A DNA stretch of 64,000 nucleotides from Acarospora socialis (GCA_025617375.2 JAMYGW020000005.1:2108001-2172000), one strand, 5' to 3'; numbered from the stretch's first letter, positions 50,565-61,244 are shown. Translations and numbers: made by a program. Notes: generated by a model from the sequence alone, not told the origin.

Positions 50565-53560
50565 TATCAACATATTGATGAATTCTGAAGCAGACAGTAA
50601 CATTATAAATTAAAAGACAGTCAATATATTAGAATTAGAGACACAGTGAGTGCACTGTTCATTTAACATATGAATGATAAATGAAGTCATTGAAAGAATT
50701 GATGAAAAAATCTGTGTGAAAGTCTCAATTCTTGAAAACTCACAAGAAATAATGTTTAATGTTATGAAATCAATCAGATACAATGCAGTGCTAAAGATGC
50801 TTTAATTGTGCAGAAGAAATCTGAAGATTGATTGAGTTATGAAAGAAATATGTGTGATTGAAAACACATATAAGATTTTCAAACAATCAGAAATGAGCTT
50901 ATCAGAGCATAAGTCATGAAATCACAAAATACTGCTATTGAATGAAAAACAATCTAAGTGAATATCATTGTACTCAATGAGCAAGAATCAACTCAAGAAA
51001 GTTAAAGCTTATCTTGACAAGAATCTAAAGAAAGAATTTATAAAATCATCAAAATCACTGACAGAATACTCAATTCTGTTTGTATCAAAGAAGAATGACA
51101 AAAAGTAATTATGTGTTGACTACAGACAACTCAATGAGATAACTCATCAAGATAATTATCTTTTATCTTTGATAGAAGAGTTGCAAGATCAACTAAACAA
51201 GACTAAGTAATTCACAAGCTTAGATCTTAAGAACATCTACTATCAAGTTAGAATGAAAAAAGATAAAGAATGAAAAACAGTATTCTGAATGTGATATGAA
51301 CATTATGAATACACTGTTATGTCATTTAAATTAAAGAATGCATCAGTCATCTTTCAGAAATTAATCAATGATATATTAAGAGAATATCTCAATGATTTTG
51401 TGATTACATATCTAAATGATATTCTGATATACTCAAAAGATCTTGAGAAGTACTGCAGATACATGTGCAAAATATTAGCAAAGTTTAATGAGAAAGTCTT
51501 GTACATAAAGAAGTTGAAAAGCAGATTTGAAGTCAAAAAAGTTAAGTTTTTAGATTATGTGATTCAATCTGAACAAATTAAAAAGAATTCAAAAAAGACA
51601 GAAGCAGTTAGAAACTGATTAACATCAAAATGAATCAAGAAAGTGCAGATCTTTCTAGAATTGATGAACTATTATTGAAAGTTTGTATTAAGTTATGCAA
51701 GAATTGTGAAATCACTAATGCATTTGACACACAAAAGCAAAGAATAACACTGAGATCAAGAACAAAAGAATGTATTTCACATATTAAAGAAAAGTCTTAG
51801 CAGAACAGCACATCTGAGAATACTCAACTCAGCATGCAAGAAAACACTGAAAACTGATGCTTCAGATTTCACAGTAAAAGCATATTTATATTAGATTGAA
51901 GATAAACAACAAAAACTCATAACATATCAATTTAGAAAACTATCAGAACTCAAGAAAAAATATGAGATTCATGACAAGAAACTTCTTGCAATAGTGAAAG
52001 CACTACAAGACTGAAGATCTTATTTCACAAAAATGAACAAGTCAATTCAGATCTATACAGATCACAAGAATCTGAGAAACTTTGCAACAACAAAGCAACT
52101 CAATCAATGACAGATTTGTTGAGTGAAGCAGTTGACAGATTATGAATTTCAGATTCATTACAAGAAAAATAATGAGAATGATGAAGCAGATGTCTTGAGT
52201 AAATAATTTAATCATGAAAATATACAGACAATACACATCAAAATTTTAAGCAAAGACAACAGAGAAGTTCTCATGAAGAATTTAGCAGCAATGTACAAGA
52301 TGAAGTAAGCTTTCTTGATGAACAAAGAACTCATTAAAATGTGTCACTACAGCAAAGTTGATGAACAGCTAAAAATCAAGTGCACTGAGAATCTAGTGCA
52401 AAGAAGATGCAATATTAACAATTTTAGAAATTAAGTCATCAAAATGATTACTGTGTGTGACTCATGTCAAAGAAACAAGATCAGTTAAGATAAACAATAT
52501 AATGAAGTAATATAACTAAATGCACTGAATGCATCATGAAAGTCAGTTATCATGAACTTCATTACAAAACTATTACTGTCAAAGAACTCAGCATGAAAAG
52601 TAAGATTTAACAGTATATTGATCATAGTGAATAGATTAATTAAGTACACAATGTTTATTTCATTCAAAGAAACTGCAACAGCATCAATATTGACATATAT
52701 CATACTGCAGAAACTGATTAGCAATTATGAACTATTAAAGAAGTTTATCACTGATAGAGACAAGTTATTTATGAGCAAGTTTTGAAAAATGCTCATGACA
52801 GAACTCAAGATAAAACACAAAATGTTGATGACATATTATTCACAGACAAACAGACAGAGTAAATGAATGAATTAAACAGTAAAAACATACTTGAGACACT
52901 ATGTCAGTAAAAGTCAAGACAATTGAGTATGACTGTTATCAATGACACAGTTTGCATACAATAATGCAAGAAACAAAATCACAAAAAAAACATCTTTCTA
53001 TATGAACTATGACTACAATTCAGAGATATGATGAGATCTCAAAGAATATGAATCACAAAGTCAAAAAACAATTCTGAATATCACTCAGATGAAGAAACTA
53101 CATCAAGATTTAACAAAATGAATTAAACAGCAGACAGAATGAATAATAAAAACAAAATCATTTCAAGAAGAAAAAAAGATATATCTGAGAACAGACAACA
53201 TACAAATCAAAGAAAAAAGCAAGAAGCTGAGAAACAAAAGCATTGAATCATTTAAGATCATGTGAAACATCAAAGAATTAAGTTACAAGTTAAACTTACT
53301 TAAGAAGATGAGAATATATTCAATATTTTATGCATTCATGTTACAGCATTGTGATCAGTTCATATTACTTTAAATTATTAAAATATTTGTCAAACTCAAA
53401 GAAAAATATGAAGTTAAGAACATTTTAGAAAAGAAAATTATTAGTGAGAAAGTTCATTATCTCATAAAATGAAAAAATTATAACATCTCAGAAAATATCT
53501 GAGAACTCAAGAAGAATCTCAAGAACTGTGTAAGAACACTTCAATGTTTTGAGAAAAGAA
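50565..53560 (+). pseudogene. Gypsy-4 pol (degenerate)
   Basis: Protease is near 50570-50790. RT at 51319-51618 (open for 99 codons) has TYLNDILIYS. RNase H is near 51850. Integrase runs about 52330-53000, with FITDRDKLFMSKF at about 52740-52790. The chromodomain lies near 53430-53530, with Trp codons as TGA. Another Trp position before the RT core reads TAA, a rarer outcome in this block. Confidence 0.87.
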
Positions 53561-54016
53561 GTTGATGTTAGTTCAAAAGAATGATGATATTGAGTCAACA
53601 AATTACAATATTGATTGAGAATCTTCATTCTCAATCTCATCATTATCACTATCAAGTTCAGCAACAAGACAGTCAGTCTTCTGTGAAGCATGATGATTTA
53701 TTTGATTCAGTGTTTTCTAAAGATGTACAACTTTTGAGAAAAGTGCAGCAAGCTCAATGTGCTTGACTGTCAGTTCACTGTTTGCTTTACTTATTTTCTT
53801 TTGAAGCAAAAAATGAGTTCTATTAAGAAACTTTCACAATATATTGACACACAGATGATCATGATGAGTATACTTATTGTATTTTGATTGAGATTTCATT
53901 ACAAAACAATTGATGCTGCAACAAACACAATAGTCACAAGAAAACAGAGCATGCACATCACTGATCTGAATTTTCTTTGTAATTCTTAAACAATTTGAAT
54001 TTTTAGAAAGCATCAT
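53560..54016 (-). pseudogene. Gypsy-4 antisense Cys-rich/coiled-coil ORF
   Basis: ATGATG at 54016 begins MMLSKNSNCLRITKKIQI; first stretch open to 53834 with CDYCVCC, CFVM and a partly mutated second Cys cluster (KYNKYTHHDHLC). Same place and strand as in the sister elements. Confidence 0.68.
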
Positions 54017-54091
54017 TGCTGATGACAAACAATGTGAACATTCTCATTTATATAAACTCTAGAGTACTAGCACCTGAGAAGAAAAAAATAG

Positions 54092-54442
54092 TGTTATGAT
54101 CAAGTTGAAATGAACTTGAAGAAGATTGATGCATACATGTGAAGAGCATATATTCAGAAAATATTTAAACAGCAGTCATGTGACATCTCAACATGCTCAA
54201 TGATGAGCTTGACAAGCAAGCTTGATGAGTTGCATGAATAAGCTGTCTCAATAAGCTTGACAATGAGATCAGCAAGCAAACTCACTATATAGTAGAGTCA
54301 TTTCTCTTATGAAAACAATCATGTTCAACTTAAATAACTATCTAAGAGTTAAAGATCAGAACTATTTCAGATCAGTCATTATATTAATAAGCACAAACTC
54401 TTAGCTCTACATATCTGAGAAAGCTCAGGTTAAAATGTTACA
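54092..54442 (+). repeat. Gypsy-4 3' LTR
   Basis: 351 bp; pair of 48221-48570. Confidence 0.93.
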
Positions 54443-56690
54443 ATAAACTATACAGATAAAATCACAAAGCAGTATCTGCTTTGAGTTTCAGATCTTAAGT
54501 GAATCATTAAGAGTTATGCTGTAAAGTTTGCTGAGAATGAAAAGAAAAACAGTGTTGATCTTAAACTGCAAAGATAAATGCTGAACATTCTGTCTGAACA
54601 AAAGTCAGTTAAATAATTATAAAAGAATGCAGTCATCACAGATATCACAGTATTTACAACTCTGTTTATTGTTTCTGAGCAAACTCACAGATTCAGATTC
54701 ATGAGTTTAGACAATAAAAAAGAGTTTAAGTTAATTGCAAACAATCTTGACACATTTTCATCAGATATTCATATGATGAATAGATCAATCACAGTTAATT
54801 TAAACAGATTACAGACAAGTGAATAGAGTGAGATTAAGTAGTTTTTACATATTAAAGTTTCTGTCAGCAAAGCACTGAATATTTTAACTGAGAAAGTTAA
54901 GACATTCTTGTGTGTTGAGATTTCAAAAAGAAAATGAAATAGCAACAATAAAGACTTCAATAAGCTCATGATCAAGATATTATGAACTATGCTGACACTT
55001 ATAACATTCATCACAGATAATAAAAAAGACACTGAGAACATCAGATCTGATATTTTCACATTTATTATCTATGTTAAAGTAGTGAGAGACTCAGTCTGAA
55101 AAGAAATGTAAAAAAATGTTATTTATACAGAGTTAATGACTCTGACAGTCAACAGAACATAAAAAGAAATTGTGTCATCAAAGAATGCAAACATAATGAT
55201 CAGCAAATAAATGTTCAAACTTAAGTTGAACACTGATGAATTTCTGAACAAGTTTAAGACAAGAGTTATGATGAGAGATTTCTCACAAATGTATAACATT
55301 GATTATGAAAACATCTTTGCATCTACAGTCAAGTTCAATACTCTTTGAATCTTTCTTGTTATCATTGTTCTTAAAAATCTTGAATATCATCAAGTAAACA
55401 TCAACAACATCTTCACAAAATTCTTTCTTAAGAAGATCATTTACATAACAGCTTCTTCTGAAGTTCAAATTATATTTAACTGTGTACTGTGTATATTGCA
55501 TAGTCTTTATGATCTGAAGCAAACTGCATAAAATTAACATAAATAATGTGTCACTGATCTGTGCAAGTTAAACTTTCATTAAAGCAATATTAACTCATGT
55601 TTTCTCATCAACAGCATCAAAAGAATCATGCTGCTTCTCTATGTAAATAATATGATTGTAGTCTCAGTAAGTTTGATACACATTCTTTGATTTAAGAAAG
55701 TTCTTATGAAGATGTTCAAAGTTAAGAACTTGAAGAAGACACAGAAAATTCTTGATATATAAGTCACACATAACTGCAAGAGAAGAACTCTACATTTAAA
55801 TTAGACTCATTATGTAAATAAGATGTTGAAAAATCTTCATATGCAGTTTGATAAGCATAAGATCACAACAATCTTACTTAATGAATATGATGCTTTTCAT
55901 CTCATCAACTCAGCTGATCAAAGAATAGATTAAAGACAGTATCAACATGCAATTGAAAGTCTGATGTACACAATGATTCATATTTAATCAAACATCATCT
56001 TTACTCTAGATCAATTAAGTCAGTATTTTAATGATTTTGCAGAACATCATAAATATGTGTTTAAAAAACTGTTGCAATATGTGAGATTAATTATCAATCT
56101 TGACATTGTGTATGAACTCAGTGAGAGTCAAGTCATGCTTAAATACTTTGACTTCAATTATGCATCAGACAAACAAGATCAAAAGTCAATTCTAAAACAT
56201 ATGTATATACTTAAAGACAAATCAGTGTCATGAACAAGTCAAAAGCAAAAATCTGTTGTCATCTCAATTACAGAAACTGAATACATGATTATATCAATGT
56301 GTATAAAGACTGAAGTCTGACTTACACAAATGCTGCAAGACATAAATATGAACAAGTATCTTGAAGACAATTCATACTGTGTGAACATCAAGAAGAATGA
56401 AGCTCATCAAGTAGTCTCATTTCTTCAGCTTAAAAGAGACAATCAGACTGTCTTGACTCTGATTAAGAATGTACATGTGCATGAGTAATTAAAGCATATT
56501 AACATTGTTTATCATCATATTCATAATCTGCATAAGCAAAATCAGATTGATGTAAACTTTGTGTTCAGTCAAGACATAATAACTGATGAACTAATTAAGC
56601 TCTTATCTAAATGAATCTTTAAGTACTTTATTGAACAACTGAGACTTATTGTTAGTGAGAGTCAATAGATGCAGCATCATCAAGTGAAAG
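54443..56690 (+). pseudogene. Copia-B pol, second part (integrase end, RT, RNase H)
   Basis: Resumes the Copia frame after Gypsy-4. RT spans about 55240-55950, with LLLYVNNMIVVS at about 55636-55668. RNase H is near 56150-56210 (NYASDKQDQKSI). It matches Copia-A 30310-32510 base for base apart from C/T and G/A differences. Confidence 0.85.
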
Positions 56691-56909
56691 TATTGAGAAA
56701 TGCAGTGTTCTAGCTGCTTTCATAATCTTAGTTGAGACTAGCATCAAAAGTTGCTCATTATTCATATAGTTTGTGTGACAGAGTATGTGAATAATTAATC
56801 TTTACAATTCATGTTGATCACTGTCAAGTCAATGATGTATATTTCACTAGATAGACAGTTAATCAGCAGTATAGCACAAGTATTCTTTTATCTTTCAAAA
56901 GATTCAATA
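56691..56909 (+). repeat. Copia-B 3' LTR
   Basis: 219 bp; its first two bases read TA instead of TG, a G-to-A change. Confidence 0.9.
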
Positions 56910-57840
56910 GTGAACAAATTGATCAAATATATAATGTTCATTTCATTCAAAGAAACTGTGACAGCATCAGTACTGATGTACATCATACTGTGAAAATTAA
57001 TTAACAATTATAAACTATCAAAAGAATTTATCATCAACAGAGATAAGCTGTTTACAAGCAAGTTTTGAAAAACACTTACAGCAGAACTCAGAATAAAACA
57101 CAAAATATTGATAACATATTATTTACAGATAAACAGATAAAGCAAATGAATGAATCAGATGATAAAAACATACTTGAGACACTACATTAATAAGAGTTAA
57201 GATGACTAAATATGACTGTTATTGACAGCACAGTTTGCATACAACAACACTAAAAATAAGATCACAGAAAAGACATCTTTCTATGTAAATTATAATTACA
57301 ACTTAAAGATATAACAAGATTTCAGAAGACACAGATTAAGAAGTCAGAAAGTGATTTTAAATATTGTTTAGATGAAGAAACTGCATCAAGATTTAATGAA
57401 ATGAATTGAACAGCAGACAGAACAAATGACAAAGACAAAATTATTTGAAGAAGAAGAAAAAATATATTTAAAAATAAACAACATATGAATCAAAGAAAAA
57501 AGCAAGAAGCTGAAAAACAAGAACATTGAATCATTCAAGATCATATGAAACATCAAGAAAATAAGCTATGAGCTAAACTTACTCAAGAAAATGAGAATAC
57601 ACTCAGTATTTCATGCATTCATGTTACAGCACTGCAATCAGTTCATATTACTTTAAATCATTGAAACATCTGTTGAACTCAATGAAGAATATAAAGTTGA
57701 GAATATTTTAAAAAGAAGAATGATTAATGAGAAAGTTCATTATTTTGTAAAATGAAAAGATTACAATATCTCAGAAAATATCTGAGAACTCAAAGAAAAT
57801 TTCAAGAACTGTGTGAGAATGCTTCAATGTTTTAAAAAAA
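56910..57840 (+). pseudogene. Gypsy-3 pol, last part (integrase core end and chromodomain)
   Basis: Continues from 45267. FIINRDKLFTSKF replaces FITDRDKLFTSKF near 57027-57067 (the core Asp after Thr is lost). The chromodomain at about 57710-57800 reads VHYFVKWKDYNISENIW with Trp as TGA. Confidence 0.86.
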
Positions 57841-57849
57841 GAAGTTGAT

Positions 57850-58281
57850 ACTAGTTCAGAAGAATGACAATATTGAGTTCACAAATTATAATATTGTTTA
57901 AAAATCTTCATTCTCAATCTCATCATTATCACTATCAAGTTCAGCAGCAAGACAGTTGATCTTTTGTGAAGCACAGCAATTCATTTGATTCAATGTCTTT
58001 TGAAAATGCATCATCTTGACAGTAAGAACATCAAAAATCATATTTGCATCATTTATTTTCTTTTGAAGTGAAATACAAATTTTATTAAGAGACTTTCACA
58101 AAACTGCAACACACAGATGACTGCAACAAGTATATTTATTACATTTTGATCTTTCACTGATCATGACAAAGCAATTGAGACTGCAGACAGTATAAAACTC
58201 ACAAGAAAATGTGATGAGACTATCACTGAGTTGAATTTTCTTTGTAATTCTTAAATGATTGAAATTTTTAGAAAGCATCAT
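57850..58281 (-). pseudogene. Gypsy-3 antisense Cys-rich ORF (divergent copy)
   Basis: Start ATGATG at 58281, open to 58096: MMLSKNFNHLRITKKIQL, then CEFYTVC, CFVM and CNKYTCCSHLC. It shares the core layout but differs more in the Cys region than copies 1, 2 and 4 differ from each other, matching the divergent LTR of this element. Confidence 0.68.
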
Positions 58282-58356
58282 TGCTAATGATGAACAATGT
58301 GAATACTCTCACTTATATAGATTCTAGAGAACTAGTGTCTGAGAAGAAAAGAATAA

Positions 58357-58708
58357 TGTTATGATCAAGTCAGAATGAGCTAGAACAGACTGATGCATAC
58401 ACATGAAGAATGTATATTCAGAGAATGTTAAACAACAGTCATATAACAGCACAATGACCCAACAGTGAGCAGATGAGCTGAGAACTTGATTTCTTGACAT
58501 TGAGATGTCAAGACATCAAGGGTGCTCAACACTAGAGTGTTGAGCTCACACTATATAGTAGAGTTGTTTTTCTTATGAAAACAATTGTGTTCAACTTAAG
58601 TAACTATCTAAGAGTTAAAGATCAGAACTGTTTCAGACCAGCTGTTATATCAATAAGCATAAACTCTTAGCTCTACATACCTGAGAAAGCTCAGGTTAGG
58701 ATGTTACA
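58357..58708 (+). repeat. Gypsy-3 3' LTR (U3 variant with strong hairpin)
   Basis: 352 bp. Keeps several CC/GG dinucleotides lost in the 5' copy. Contains a perfect 10-bp-arm palindrome at 58524-58545 (GCTCAACACT, 2-nt spacer, AGTGTTGAGC) and, just upstream, TTGACAT/ATGTCAA arms. Confidence 0.93.
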
Positions 58709-59060
58709 GAGATCAGCTGCAATTTGAGCTGTTTTAAGCTGCAAAAGAATGCATTCTGCAAGAATCTGAACAGACTGAACAAAGAACTCAATGTAGTTTC
58801 ATTGTAAAGTCTTCTTGATCTTGTCATTCTTCACATTTTCTGTTGTGAAGGTCTGAAGTTGAATTGCTTTGTATTTGATTTGAGTGATGTGTTTCAACAA
58901 TGATGAGAATTTCACTTCTATAGTTGATCATGAGAATTCAGACATCATGATCTATATCAAAAGATAGAGAGTGATGAGCTGAGTTACAGGCTTGATTTTG
59001 GGCTTAATATGGGCTGTTTTGGTGGAGTTATTTCAAAAATTTGGTTCAGGCTGTTTGAGG
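58709..59060 (-). mobile_element. Tad1-like LINE, piece 5 (5' end and ORF1 start)
   Basis: Minus strand. ORF1 probably starts at ATGATG (58948), reading MMSEFS, then EVKFSSLLKHITQIKYKAI and ECILLQLKTAQIAADL up to the Gypsy-3 junction, and continues at 34629. The last roughly 100 bp outward would be the 5' UTR; the true end is uncertain. GG/CC are less depleted here than deeper in the block. Confidence 0.68.
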
Positions 59061-59853
59061 TGTTTTCAAGCATCCATATCCCAGCATAACAACACCCCAC
59101 CCTACAACCCTCTGCCCAGCACTCCACTCGCACCGCCACAACCCTACAACTCTCTCCCTCCAAACATCAACCATATGCCCTGCCGCCCGGTTCCCCTTCT
59201 TCTTCAACTCAACCGCCTCTCCCTTCCGATTTCTCGACTCTGTAGCACCAGATTCGCAAACCGCCACTCGAATCACTCAGGTGGTCGGCATGTGGCTCGC
59301 TTTGACCAATATTATGCACAGGCCTTGGCCTTTCTCTTTGCAACCTGTACCCATATAGTTTGATCTTATCCTTCCTTTCTTCAGGAGCGTCTACGAGTGC
59401 CAATGAGTTGCATTGCTATCGCTTATTTCAGGTCATACGAATCCCCTGAATGTTGACCGGTTTCGGAGACATGCCAGTGCAAGCGAATGTGCTTCTTGGT
59501 TTACGGAGCACTTCACTGCACCTCCATCGTGTGTTTCATCGGCTTATTGACACACAGGCTGCGATATCTATTTTGTCAGGTCGCCAGAGTTTCAGGAGAC
59601 GCGCACCTTTTATTCAGTGATGCTTCAAGATCAAATCTCATGGGTTGCTGTGTTCATGTCTCATGTAGGATTTTCGCATCAAGCAGATAAGCTACAATGG
59701 GCTGCTCAGAGAGTTCATCAATGCTGCCTTGGCCACGTAACTATATGAAAAGTATCATAAAGCTCACTGGCACAGCTGAGACATCAAGTTGCTTCTTCTG
59801 TACTTGTCGTCGTTGTTTAGAAGCATTGCTTGTTTCTTATCCTCTCTTTCCAG
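59061..59853. other. intergenic DNA upstream of the small right-flank gene
   Basis: GC-balanced, with a C-rich patch (59090-59250). No convincing gene is visible. The promoter and first exon of the gene at 59854-60604 probably lie here. One candidate first exon starts with ATG at 59697 and ends before GTAACT (59736), joining in frame to an acceptor at 59875, but this is not proven. Confidence 0.4.
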
Positions 59854-60604
59854 ACAACCACCTCGGCCTCTCCAGTCGAAACACCCTGGCTGTCGGGCTC
59901 ATCGCCGAATGTACTGGACAAACGTACGCGTTGGTTGGACAATCCAACCCAAAGAGTATGTGGCTCCATCTTCGGCTGTCCCAGCATCGCCGACTGCAAC
60001 ACAGCCGTCAAATGGATGACAACAGAGGACAATCGGGCAAATGCCATCAACCGTCACTTTTGGAATGGAATCTCAGCCCATCCTCCTAGTTTCATCAATG
60101 AAGCCCTGCCTCGGGTTTTCAAATTTGGTTCGTAAAATAGCAGCATTATCTGATTATGGGCCTGACTTCAAGAGCTAACCAATATTACCCTCCAGAGAAT
60201 TGTGCTATCCTGGTCTCAACGATGAGATGGGTCAAGGAGAGTCGTTTTGGCTGGCTCGTCGATAACATTCCCGTTGAACCATCGGACATCGCAAGCTTCG
60301 ATCAAGTCAGAGCGGCCGTTGAAGAGGTAGACCACTACTGTGTCACAGGTCCGCCACAGGGCAAGAGGTGGGGAGGACTCCAGCGAGCAGGTAAGCGTCC
60401 AGTTCTCTAAATTCGTCACAGAATTCTAGTCGGTATGGTGGACACTGCTCAATCCAATTGCCAGGTCGACATCTCAACTTGGCCGTCATAGTGTTCGCGC
60501 CGGGGCAGTACCAAGGGTATATCTCCAGGGACTACTATCTCAATTGGCAAGATATGACTCTTCCGGGGAACCCGCTTGTCGCAAGACCTAGGTCAGACCT
60601 TTGA
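59854..60604 (+). CDS. hypothetical protein, three visible exons (5' end unresolved)
   Basis: Exons 59854-60127, 60196-60390 and 60465-60604. The introns have donors GTTCGT and GTAAGC, the first with a CTAAC branch site, and both end in CAG. The joins keep frame to TGA at 60602-60604, giving about 203 codons. The visible frame has no ATG, so at least one 5' exon is missing. The acceptor at 59853 follows a pyrimidine run, and 59875 is an alternative. Motifs include SIFGCPSIADCNTAVKW and the C-terminal HLNLAVIVFAPGQYQGYI. Five Cys are spread over the visible protein. No family is recognised and no signal peptide can be judged without the start. It lies about 0.8 kb from the mutated block. Confidence 0.62.
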
Positions 60605-61242
60605 AGACTGCTGGGATGCTTACCATGAGGAGAAGAGTGAAGCATGAGGAGCATAAATGCTGGCTGTAGAAGCGGACTTTTTTATGTTTTCAATAACATC
60701 ATATCATTGAAAGCCCTTGGAGTTGCGGAATCATTGCCTGGAAGAACTGCGTAAAACCTAATCGTGCCACTGTCCCAAGTTCCCGGTAGACCTATGGTTG
60801 TAGCTAATTCGCCATAGCTAGTAGGTTGTCTGGGAATTGATCTACGGAGAAACGGCAAGAAGTTGAGTACGGCATAGTAGGTACTACCGTAAGGGAGATG
60901 GTGACTATTAAATCTTCCAATCAGCGAAGAAAGGGCAAGGTAGGTAGGAAACAATCGATTGATGAATTCTCGCGAGTGAGAATGCCATCCAACATCACTC
61001 TGAAAAAAGGCGGAGTAACATGTTCTCCCCCATGACAGTAAAACCTCAGGTTCATCTCCTTGTTTACGACTCAGCAATATCGCCCCAAATCATCTTAAGC
61101 CTATGCAGAATCCCTGTTCCGCAGACTTACCCGTCATGGACCACCCCGAATTGAATAGAGATACCAGGCTTTCATGCCTAAATCCACATCTGATCTTACA
61201 ATACGCCTAAATACGTGCCTGAACCCCCGGACACAATCGACT
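60605..61242. other. intergenic stretch without recognised gene
   Basis: A 131-codon minus-strand open frame (61077-60682) lacks an initiator ATG and does not resemble a protein. At 61207-61232 is a segment (AAATACGTGCCTGAACCCCC) that recurs in similar form at 62188-62210. Confidence 0.4.
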
Positions 61243-61244
61243 TA

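Larger units (their letters stand above)
48221..54442 (+). mobile_element. Gypsy-4, innermost chromodomain gypsy element (inside Copia-B)
   Basis: 6222 bp, LTRs of 350 and 351 bp, perfect duplication ATAAA (48216-48220 and 54443-54447). Same family and U3 type as Gypsy-1 and -2. As the deepest element of this stack it must be younger than Copia-B and Gypsy-3. Confidence 0.95.
45268..56909 (+). mobile_element. Copia-B, Ty1/copia element inside Gypsy-3 and split by Gypsy-4
   Basis: 219-bp LTRs at 45268-45486 and 56691-56909, perfect duplication GTGAA (45263-45267 and 56910-56914). Without Gypsy-4 and one copy of its target duplication the element is 5415 bp, close to Copia-A (5480 bp), and the two are the same family throughout. 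Confidence 0.94.
34630..58708 (+). mobile_element. Gypsy-3, outer chromodomain gypsy element carrying three nested insertions
   Basis: The 352-bp LTRs (34630-34981, 58357-58708) are flanked by AAGAT and GAGAT, a target duplication with one A/G difference. Removing Gypsy-2 (36976-43198), Copia-B (45268-56909) and one copy of each target duplication leaves about 6.2 kb, the length of Gypsy-1. Its coding region is the same family as Gypsy-1, -2 and -4, but the U3 half of its LTR differs. It is inserted in the LINE ORF1 N-terminal part. Confidence 0.92.
9240..59060. other. AT-rich, mutated nested retrotransposon block
   Basis: Base composition changes sharply at both ends. Inside, CG dinucleotides are essentially absent and CC/GG are very rare, while CA, TG, CT and AG remain common. 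Everything in it is assigned to one LINE and seven LTR retrotransposons, inserted up to four levels deep. Six of the seven LTR elements have perfect 5-bp target duplications and one has 4 of 5 bases matching. No host gene was found inside. Both edges are approximate (about 50 bp). Confidence 0.92.

Noticed and set aside
9240-59060. Mitochondrial-like DNA or nuclear genes with TGA read as tryptophan
   Set aside because: AT-richness and TGA at Trp positions suggest this at first. However, Arg-type sites also become TGA, TAA occurs at Gln and some Trp positions, frames are shifted, and all content is retroelements with target duplications. Mutation explains it better than a changed code.
60682-61077. 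131-codon open frame on the minus strand
   Set aside because: It has no initiator ATG near its start, no recognisable motif and no splice support; long chance frames are normal in GC-balanced DNA.
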